A DNA stretch of 64,000 nt, taken from the NCBI GenBank assembly GCA_008330645.1, contig VLTN01000027.1:248001-312000 (forward strand), in the 5' to 3' direction. Under the pieces are notes generated by a model. It saw only the letters and a program-made list of their open reading frames with translations. It had not been told where the DNA came from and made no database searches. Below, piece after piece: positions 24,506 through 34,100 of the stretch. A program made the position numbers and the translations under genes. The DNA comes from Cafeteria roenbergensis. Lineage: Eukaryota > Sar > Bigyra > Bicosoecida > Cafeteriaceae. Each line of letters opens with the position of its first letter. The first letter of the stretch is position 1.

Positions 24506-25262
24506 AGCAGGAGACGAGCAGAGGGGGTGGGGGAGGGAGAGAGAGAGAGCCCTGGACGCGGAAGGCAACGCTTCTGCGCACTGGGACCGTCGGGCGATGA
24601 GGCGATGAGGCAGGCCGCTCGCCACAACCTCCCGGGCGCCAGTGTCGGAGCAGCCCCGAACCAAGTTGAAGGCAACGCTGCAGAGCCAAGCGCCGCTGGT
24701 CGCCACCGCCACGCGACTGCGAAGGCAGTTGCCACGCCCGGAGCGCCGCCTCGGCAGTGCCACTCGCAAGTCCCTCGTTCCTCAGGGATGCGATCGCATG
24801 CTGCATCGCCCGGATCGAGCCGCGGGGTGCGTGCGAGCGGTGGGCGGGGGAAATGCGGGAAGCGAGGTGCCTGCCGCCAGCCATGCATATTTGCAGCGGA
24901 ATCGGCACTTGAACGCAGAGTCCGAGCCATGAGCACGCCTGGCGCCCCGACGCTTGTGCAGCGGAGCACTCCCTACCGTTGTGCCGCTGTCCGCAGCAGT
25001 CTCGTGGGGAAATTTTGGGTGTGCGGTTCCGTGGTTCCCCGCCCGAGCCGGCGAAACTCTGCAAGCAAGATTTGGTCTCAAGAACACCAGACAGATGGTC
25101 TCACACAGTCCCAGCAGCGCAGGATACGCGCTCTCGCGCGGTGCGCAAACGGACAGCAACTCAATCGAAACGCACGCAAAGCCACTTGGGTCGTTGGTCC
25201 TCATGGCGAGAGTCGGGCAGAAGGCGAGCAGCCCGCGCAGCGCCCTCCGCACTCCGGCAACA
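24506..25262. other. Intergenic between Rab start and FG-GAP gene end
   Basis: A 757-bp spacer carrying the Rab promoter and the 3' flank of the FG-GAP protein gene; both are on the minus strand. GC content is visibly lower than in the genes. An acceptor-like TTGCTTGCAG on the minus strand, with the next base at 25058, could begin an extra 3' exon of the FG-GAP gene, but the frame beyond it has no protein-like features and overlaps the Rab start. Confidence 0.5.
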
Positions 25263-28200
25263 TCAGACAGAGAGCGAGCGGCGGTCTGCCGCAACGCACC
25301 CGCGACGCTCCCACCACGTCACAGGCATGCCTGCCGCCCTCACCAATTGCAGCGCAATGTCATCGGCAAGGCGCCAGGACGAGGACGAGTCGTATGGCGC
25401 GTACCCGCCGCGGACCGCCACGACCGCGAGCTCCGGCTCGGAGGCTGGCGGGGTCGGCTCCGGGCCTCCGGTGGTGCCCCCCTCTTCTGCCTGCGTGGCT
25501 AGATCTGCGCAAGGGTTCCCGGCGTCCGGCCAGGGCGTCCCGAAGCCAGTCAGCGCAAAGTCGACGAACGCGCCGCTCGGGTACGGCAGCTCGCGCCCAA
25601 TGACGGGATGCACCGAGGTGGTCGCTGTCCCAGAGGTGTCGTACGCGCTCCACGCGTCGGACGGCTGCCCCACCAGCTCGATCGACGCCCCCGGGACGTC
25701 CAGCGCCGCAGTCCCGGCTCCGAGGCCCTGGGCCCACCCTGTCCCGCCTCCGGCGCCGAGCTGGGCCCCCACGGGCGGCGGAACAATGTCGGCGCTCGCT
25801 CCCGCAAGGCGCAAGGCTTGGCTCACGTTCCCCAGCCGCAGCGACGCCATCGCCATCACGGCGTCGAGCAGCGTGGGGCCGTTGTAGTCTGCCGAGTCCA
25901 CTGCGCTCGAGAGCGTGTACGAGCTGCCCTCTGGGACTGCCAAGCGCACTCGCGCGCGACGCGGGCCGGCCTCTGCCTGCGACGCGGAGGCAGGCTCGCG
26001 GCCCCGCCCGGCCTGGCAGCACACACGAAGAGGCAGAGTGGCGGCAAGAGGGCTGCCGCCCAGTGCCGGCGCGCCATCCGCCGTCACCAGTACGTCAACG
26101 TCCTGGCTACCCCCTTGCCATGTCATCGGTGCCAGCAGCGCCTCGGCCGAAAGCATGTCCCCGTCCGAGAGCAGCAGCGACCCCGCCGCATCGGGCCTTG
26201 CACCGAGCGGCGCGGCGGCGCCGGGCTGCAGCGCCGTCGACCGGTTCGGGGGCGCGAACCGCAGGAGCGGGCCGCTCGCGGCCCCAAGATGGCGCAGCCC
26301 GGCCGAAACGCCTCTCGCTCCAGCCGCTGACCAAAAGGCCGCCACGGTTGCGTTCTCGTCAGCTGCGCGCTGAGCCGGCCCTGCAACGCCGAAGCCTTGA
26401 GCGGGCAGGCTGAGTGGGCGGCGCAGCGGGTCCAACGTCTCCGCTGGGGCGCTCCAGCGCTGGCTCGGGTGCGTGGCCGGGCCCTGCCCGGCAGGACCAG
26501 GAAGGATCGCGCCTGCCGGGACGGCGCCGCATCGCTCCTCGTCCTCTGCGCATGCCGTCACGTTGTGACGCCGGCCCCGGACGGGCTGCACCAGCTCTGC
26601 GGCCAGCGAGTGCGAGGTGGACCTGGGAAGGAGGAGCGCCGCGCGCACTCCCGACAGCGCCGTCTGGAGCGCCGAGGGCGGCACCGTGGTCGCGCCCCTC
26701 GTCGATGGCTGCGTGTCCGCGGAGAGCAGCCCCGCCGCTGCAGCGGCCAGCGCGACGGCCAGGCCCTGGGCCCGCAGCTCCTCCTGGGAGGCGCGCAAGG
26801 GGGCCTCCGTGTGGTTGGGCGGAGCGGCGGTGTAGCCGCCGGACGCCTCAGTGACGGCAGGAAGGCCCGCCTGTGTCGCCGAGACGTTGCCCAGAGCTCT
26901 GGAGGGCGCGGGCAAGGACGCCTGGCCGCTCAGCACGGGAGCCACAGCGGATGCACCTCGCGCCGCGGCGAAGGTGCCATCGACGGCTCTGCTGGCGCCG
27001 AGCACGGAGGCCAGCGCCTCGACTTGCGAGAAGCCAGCCGGCAGAGCTGGGCGCACGGCGCCTTGCAACGCCCAGCCAAGGCTGGAAACGGTGCCTTCAG
27101 CCTGTGCGCCAGAGCCCTGCTGCTGCTGCTGCTGCTGCTGGATCGGCGAGGCAAGGAGGAGGCTGGCGAGGAGTGAGAGACGCGGCACGTCCGTCCTCCC
27201 GCCCGTTGGGAGACCAGGCTGCGCCACGGGGCCAAGCGACCCGGGAGCGTCGGACGCCGACAGACGCTGCGGCGCCTTTGGGGCGGCCTGGCGGGGCGAC
27301 ACGGCGAGCAGGGGCTCGCAGGTCGGCAGCTCGTCGGGGAACAGCGACCACACCGCCGTCGCCTCGCAAGCCGCGAGCTGCGCTCCGGAGGCAAGGCTTG
27401 AGCCGTACGCGCACGGGATGCCACACGCTGGCGGGGCGGGGCAGACGGCCTCCCCGCCGCCGCTTCCGCCAGCAGTGGTGCCCTGGGCGCACTGCTCGGC
27501 CCATCCAGGAGCCGCGGCGGTCACAGCCACGCCTGGGGCGGGGTCGCTGCCGGCCGAACCTCCGATGGCGGAGGCGTTGATCGGGACAGACCCCGCCAGC
27601 AGAGGGGAGCGCGGGGCGACGTCCCCGCAGAGAGAGGACGGCATCCCCTCGCCTCCTTCGGTTGCGTGCAGCGACCGCGCCGTCGCGATGGAGACGGGAG
27701 GCCCTCCCTCGCCCAGAGTCAGCAGCACCGCCGCGGGGTCGGCCAAGTCGGGACAGCGCGCCGGTGAGTCCAGGAGGGCAATGGTGGCCTCTGCGCTTGG
27801 CCCTGCCGCCCGGCACGCGGCCAGCAGCCGAAGCATGGGCGAAGCACCTTCCGCCGTTGCGACAGCTGCGCCGATGCCTACGCCCAGGCCCCCAGCGCAA
27901 CGGTCCGCTGACAGGCCGAACGTGAGGCCAGGCTGCCCTGCCTGCGCCCCAGCCGCCACGACCTCGCCCTGGTCGTAGAAGAAGCCTAGCGCATCGGCGC
28001 GGAACAGCACCAATGGAACCGGGCCGGCCATTCCGCTGACAGAGCCGGCCAGCGACACGACAATGCGCGGGCCCAGCAGCTGGACGCCTGCCACTACAAC
28101 CGCGTGGCCGGTCTGCCCGGCAAGCGCGCGCAGGGTCTGCTGCGATGCGGGGTCGAACCCGCGGGCCCGGCCGTTGCGGCGACGCCAGGCCACAACCACG

Positions 28201-30326
28201 TCCGTCCCGGGCGCTGCAGCCACGACGAAGCGGGATGAGACCGCCAGCATCGCTCCGCGCCCCGTCGGAACCGTTGCATTGGGGTCGCCAGCGGCGTCGT
28301 TGTCGTCCACGGCGGCGCCTGAGCCCGCTCCCAGTCGCATGCCCGGCCGAGCGTCAAGCGGGACCAGCACCTGCACAACAACCCACGCGGCGGAGCGCAC
28401 CAGCTCCTCGGCGGGGCGCACGGCACTGTCCCCCGCCCTTGCGGTGAGCGGGGCCTCGCCGCGCAGCTCTGCCGGCTGGGTCGCGCTCTCGGGCGAGCTT
28501 CCAGGCCACGCCTCCGCCACAGCGCTCGCATTAGCCGGACGCGCCTGTCGGAGCACCAGCAGGCCCCCCGTGGATTCCATTGCAGGGGAAGTCGCCGTGG
28601 CGGGCATGGACAGCCCAGGGCAGCCCACGACGAGGAAGCCGCCGCCGAGCGCGAGCGAGGAGCCGCAGCGCAGCGGCTGCGAGCGAAGGCCAGGTCCCAG
28701 CAAGCGGGCGCCCGGGTGGGGACCTGAGAGGGCCGCAAAGGGCAGCATGGAGTCGGGAACCGACGCCGACAACGAGAGCACCGCCCTGGGCGCGCCGCCA
28801 GGCCCGTCAGCTGACAGGCCAAACACAGCGAACCCGCCAGTCTCGGCGTTGCTTGCAGCTCGGTGGCTAGGCGCCGCCACTGCGAGCCAGCTCCCGTCCA
28901 GGGCCACGGCGGCGCCGAGTGCGGGTCCGCTGAAGTTGCTGAGCGAAGGCAGGAGCAGCTGCGACATGGGCCCTCCGGGGCCCGCCGCGTTGTCCGTCGC
29001 CTCAGAGGTGGCGGCGGAGTTTCCTGAAAGCCAGGGGTTGGGTCCTGTTGACAGCGCCGTCGCATTGGCGGCCATGGCCTCCGCCATCGAACGCGCGGCC
29101 AGCGACTGCGTGGACGGGGTGATCAGGCGAGGAGCGCTCAGAGGCGCTGCCTCCGCCGACGCACTGGGCTGCCTCGCCCAAACGACGACGGTGCCGCGCC
29201 CGCCGAGCAGCGAAGGGACGCCGAGCGCCAGCCACTGCTGCGACGCGGCCAGGAGCGGGCCGGTGGAGTTGACCCCGGCCTGTCGCTCCAGCAGCCCGCT
29301 CTGGGTCATGTTCAGGGCAATGTGCAGGTCCTCGGGCAGCACTGGTGCGGTGGACATGACTGAGGAGGCGTTGGGGGCCAGGACGGCCACTGTCGCTGCC
29401 TTGCGCTCCTGCGCGACGGTTGCGCTGACGAATGCAGCGGGCGGCGCGCCGGCCGCCAGGGCGGCCGTCACGGAGTCTGATGGCGCCATGAAGCTCAGCT
29501 GCCACGCGGACTGCCCGGGGCCACCCTCAAGCTGCTCAGCGACGCCATCCGCTCCGGGCAGCACCTGCTGCAAGGCGGCTTCGACATCAGCGGCGGCGGC
29601 GTCGCCGGTCAGCGTGCTGCTTTCTGCTCCCGAAGAGTTTTTCAAGACGAATAGAGCGTCCGGGCCGGCCCCCGCTTCCGTGCGGCCCTCTGTGTACACC
29701 CAAACGACGACTTGGGCGGGCTGGGCGCTGGAAGAAAAGTAGTCGCTGGCCGGGCGGAGCTGGCTGGGTTGCGCCTGGAGGCCCTCCCATGCCGCGATCC
29801 CGAGGCGTGCCTCGTTCGTTCCAGACCCGGCCACGGCGATGGCGAAAACTGCGGTCCCGTGGGCGGCGACAAACTCGGGTGCCACCTTCAGCGAGGCCCC
29901 GACTCCGTCCACTCCCTCGGCGCTCAGCACAGCTGCGAGGCGGCACAGCACCGGGAGCATGGGGAGGGGGGAGGGGGGGGACGCGCACGTGGTTGGCTTT
30001 TCGCGCTGCGGACAGGACTGTTGCACGCCTCCGAGGCCGCCCCAGAGCGGGGATGCCGCGGCAGCTCCAGCAAGGCATATGGCGTTGGGCTCGGCGGCAC
30101 CAGCACCGTGCCGCGCCAGGCCGCTGCCGCGCTGCACCAGCTGGAGCAGCCAGGGGGCGGCGCGACGCGCTCATGCCTGGCAAGGTCAAGGCGCGGGCCG
30201 CCTGCGAGGCCGGGGGGGGGCGGCATGCTCACTCGGAGCGATCACGCGGCCAGTCGGGGTTGCTCTGGCTGGCAGAAACGCAATGGCTGCAGCGGCCAGC
30301 GCGGCGAGGCTCATGGCCGCGCGCAT
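25263..30326 (-). CDS. Large secreted FG-GAP/beta-propeller-like protein
   Basis: Exon 1 (30326-30233) encodes about 31 residues that form a classical signal peptide: MRAAMSLAAL, an Ala-rich core, then FLPARA before TPTGRVIAP. A TAG lies in frame just upstream, fixing the start. A 300-nt phase-1 intron (GTGAGC donor, CCTCGCAG acceptor) joins it to exon 2 (29932-25263); total about 1,587 residues. Repeats of the type LGAAVALDGSWLAVAAPSH...GGFAVF and GSSLALGGGFLVVGCPG resemble FG-GAP blades. A Cys-rich stretch (CGIPCAYGSSLASG...C...C) resembles a sushi module. Many N-x-S/T sites fit extracellular glycosylation. A poly-Gln run near 27120 and long Ala/Ser/Pro spacers follow. No membrane helix is seen near the C-terminus. 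A good donor at 25343 (CAATTG then GTGAGG) could remove the last residues, so the 3' end is uncertain. Function unknown; adhesion or a surface role is a guess. Confidence 0.7.
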
Positions 30327-31114
30327 CGGCAGCTTGGCGCGCTAGCCTGGCGCAGCTGGCTCGCCGGGCCGGGAGCTCGTGCAAGTGTGGACCAGGCCGT
30401 GTCTCGCGAGGGGCAGGGGCGCTGGAGCGCAACAGTCGCTTGCCAACGCTGGCAGAGGAGGCTTGCCCAGTCTCTCCAGTTTCGGCAAATATGCCCGCTG
30501 CCCCTGCGCCGGCGCGGACTGCGAACGGAGCGAGCCGGGCCGGGCCGGCCACGGCCGCGGTGGCATGCGCAACCTCGGCTTCGCTCGGTTCCTGGGTCCT
30601 GGGACAAGGCCTTCGCGGCCACCCCACCCCCCCTCATGTCACCTTTGCGCAGCTCGCCTTCCTGACGGCTGCGCACGCGCTGCCCAACGCAGGAGTCAGA
30701 AAAAAAGGCCCCGCCGGCACAGTTCCCCTCGGCCCGCCCGGCCCGCAGCTCCCCGGCACGAGAGACATCACGCCGTGGTGTCGAGCACCAGGCATCGAGG
30801 TCAGCACCGTTGCGGCTCGGCGCTCGTTGGGGACGCGGCTCGACAGCGCAATCGGGGACTCAGTCGCACCACAAATCGGCACAGCAACCGGCAGAGTCCA
30901 AGCGGACAATTGCGATGGACGACACGCAGTCCCCTCGGCGCAGCTCGACTCGGCACCCGCTTGCAGGAAGGTGCCGGTGGGCCTGGCGGGTGGCGCGCAG
31001 TGCGGCCCTCCTGCCGGCTGGACCTTGCCTCGCGACGCTTGAGCGGCGCAGCGGGACGCGGTGTTCCTCTGGGGCAACTCCACCCCGCGCGCAAGTCGTT
31101 GCGGCGCCGCCATC
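30327..31114. promoter_or_regulatory. Divergent intergenic region between FG-GAP gene and ion channel gene
   Basis: About 790 bp separate the two start codons, which face away from each other, so both promoters should lie here. I find no TATA box or clear repeat. An ATG at 30915 opens a short frame that might be an alternative first exon of the channel, but no convincing splice donor follows. Confidence 0.5.
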
Positions 31115-34100
31115 ATGCGCGCGGCGAGCAACAGCCCCAAAAGCGGCGGCAGCGTTGCGACCGAAGACCTGGGGCGGTCAGTGACGCCAGCTCGCGCTGG
31201 CGCAGCGGCTGTGCCGAGCCAGCAGTCGACTTCGCAAGCGGCCCTGACGCCTGTCGATTTCGGAGGCTTCGCTGGCGGCTCGCAGCACCTGAAGACGCCG
31301 GGGCCGCTCGGCCCTCCCGCGGGCAGGCTCGCCCAGGACAAGGAGCCGTCGCCCTCCGGCTTGCCCGCGCGCCTTCCGCAATCTGCGGCAGCGGCAGCCG
31401 GGGCAGGCCGCCAATGCGGGGACTCCTTCGGAGCTTCGCAAGGCGAAAGCCGGAGCCCGTCGAGCGAGCCCCCGGCTGGCGCCAGTACGGACAGGGTGCC
31501 TGAGCTCCAGGCGGCAGCCGCTGGTGGGCCCTCGGGTGCCAGCCAAGCTTCGAGGCGGCCGCCCCCGCAGCACGTCGTGACCGGCTCGCCTGCCCCTTCA
31601 GCGCACAGCTGCCAGCCCAAGTCCACCGCGCACGCCACGGACGTTGCTCTTAGTGACGCTCGAGTGTTTACGTTTGGCGCTGCCAAGCGCTCCCCTCCCA
31701 AGGCGGGCGGGGAGTCGAGCCCGGGAGAACTGTCTGCCTTGGGGCGTGCCAGCGGGGCGCTTGCCGAGGGCGGCACGCCAGAGAAGCTCGGAGTTATTCT
31801 GGAGGGCAGGGGTGGCGAGATGGAGGAGGACGAGGACGAGGACGACTTGGAGGCGGGCTGTTGCACAGTTGAAGGCGAAAACCGCGGGTTTCGCTCCTGG
31901 GTCTGGCATCACAATCTCGTCACCGTGGCGCACGTCATCGCATACAGCCCGCTGTTTGAACTCTTCATTGTCGTTTGCATCATCCTCTCCGGCGTCATTG
32001 TGGGGGTGCAACTGTACCCCGTGGCCAAGGTGCCCGAAGTGGCCAACGTCCTCTCCGCGATTGACTCCGCCGTCGTCGCCATCTTCACCTGCGAAGTCGT
32101 GCTCCGCATCCTCGCCGAGGGAACGTCCCCGATCCAGTACTTTCGCTCAGGCGCGAACAACTTGGACTTTCTGGTCGTCGTCCTCTCCTTCGTGCCGTTT
32201 GAAAACGGCAGCGGCGCCGGGACAGCGACCATCATCCGCACGGTGCGCCTGCTGCGCCTTCTCAAGCTCGTCAAGGCGATTCCGCCCCTGCGCGTGCTGG
32301 TCCTGGGAATGGCGGAGTCGGTGTCTGCCATCGGGTACATTTTTGCGCTCCTGCTCCTCCTCATCTTCCTGTTCGGGGTGGCAGGCAACAGCTGGTTCGC
32401 GAACAACGACCCCTTCAACTTCGGGACGCTCGACCAGGCGATGATTACGGTGTTTCGGGCAGGTGAGAGAGCCAGCCCCGCGCCGCCCCGCCGCCGCCAC
32501 TCGCTGCTCGGGCGGCCTCGCGCATGGCTCCCCGCCCAGCGCAAGCCCTGTTCCATCCTGTCGCCCTGCCCTGCTCTCCCCCGCGCAGTGACCCTTGAAG
32601 ACATCAGCGACCTGCTGTACCGCTCTGCGGTGGGCTGCGACGAGTACCCGCTCCCGACGCAGCAGTTTCGCTGCGTAAACCCGGAGCCCTGGCCCATCGT
32701 GGGGCCGCTGTACTTCCTGGCGATTTCCGTGCTTGGAAACCTCATCCTGCTCAACCTGACCGTTGCCGTGGTGGTGATGGCCCACGGCCGTGCCACAGAG
32801 CAGATTCGCGCCGAAGAGGCCCTTGCCAACGAGGAGAGGGTTGCCAAGCTCAGGGAGAAGCTGCAAGTCCGCGAGCAGGCGCGCGCGAAGCGGATGCGTT
32901 CGAGGGCGCGCCGAGGCAGCGCGGACAGTGATGCGACGGGGCTTCAGGACGAGCCCCAAACCGGAATGCACCGCATCGGCGCGGTGGTGAGCATAGCCGC
33001 CCGCTGGGCGTCGGGCGCAAGCGCCGCCGCCACGCCGTCCGTCGTTCGCTCTGCCGGCGACGGGAGCACGGTCGGCGGGGGCGGCTCGCTGCGAGGGCCC
33101 GGCCCCGCCGCCTCGGCGGCCGGCTCGGTCGCTGACACGGATGCAGGCGGGAGCGAGGCCGGCACCAGCATCGCCCCGCTGGACTCCATGCTGCGCGCCA
33201 GAGGCGCGCTCATGGCGGCCCGGGCGTTCCTGCCCACAAGGCGCGGCCTCTCGTGCGACAGCGACGAAGAAGCACAGGGAGACGGGGACGGAGGCGGAGG
33301 CGGAGGGGGCGCACCGGGGCGACTCGGAGCGGGGGCGTCGCTGCGTCCGGGCGCAGCACTCCCGGGAGGAGTGGGAGACGCAGCCGCCCAGCCGCCTGAC
33401 TCAGGCGAGCAGGGTCACCCAGCGGCGCGGGCAGACGCCGGCGCCCCGCCAGACGCTGCAATGCTCCACAGGAACGAGAGCAAGAGCCGAACCCTCCACG
33501 CCGTGTTCCAGGCGCAGCGCAGCTTCAACGTGCAGGCTGCGGAGGCGGAAGCGTCGCGAAGGCTCGCGAAGATCGCCAGCCTCGTGGCAGACGCTGCGGA
33601 GGCGCTCGAGCTGCTTGCGCCAGCCCACACGGACCTGGACGCCTCCACGCTCGTGCTCCATGCCATCACTGACTCGCAGCTGCGGCCTCACGGCATCAAG
33701 GTCGCGTGGCGCGCTGCTCGCGACATCTGGACCGGTGCGACGCGGCAGCTTGCGTCTGCGCTGTGCTGCTGCGGTGAAGGAGGTGGCGCCGGCCGGGGCA
33801 GCCCGGGCGACGAGGAGGGAGACACCATCGACGGCGACCTGGATCCCGACCCGTGCTGCGCCTTCAGCTGGGAGCAGGCGCTCGCCTGGTTCCCGTGCTG
33901 GGAGCCTCGCTTCGGGCGGGGCAGGGGCATGAACGGCTCTCTCTGGACCCCGACCAGGGGCGCCATGGTTGCCGTTTCGGCCCTCACGGAAGGGTCCAGG
34001 TCGGCTAAGGAGCGCCGCCTCGAGGCTGCCAGCCGCACGAGCGCCGCAAAGGAGCGCGCCCCCGGGAAGCTGGCCAGCAGCGGCAGCCCTTGGCTCCCAG

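Noticed and set aside
24492-25064. Cys-containing minus-strand frame as a 3' exon of the FG-GAP protein
   Set aside because: It runs into the Rab first exon, has intergenic-like composition and no domain; kept only as a low-weight possibility.
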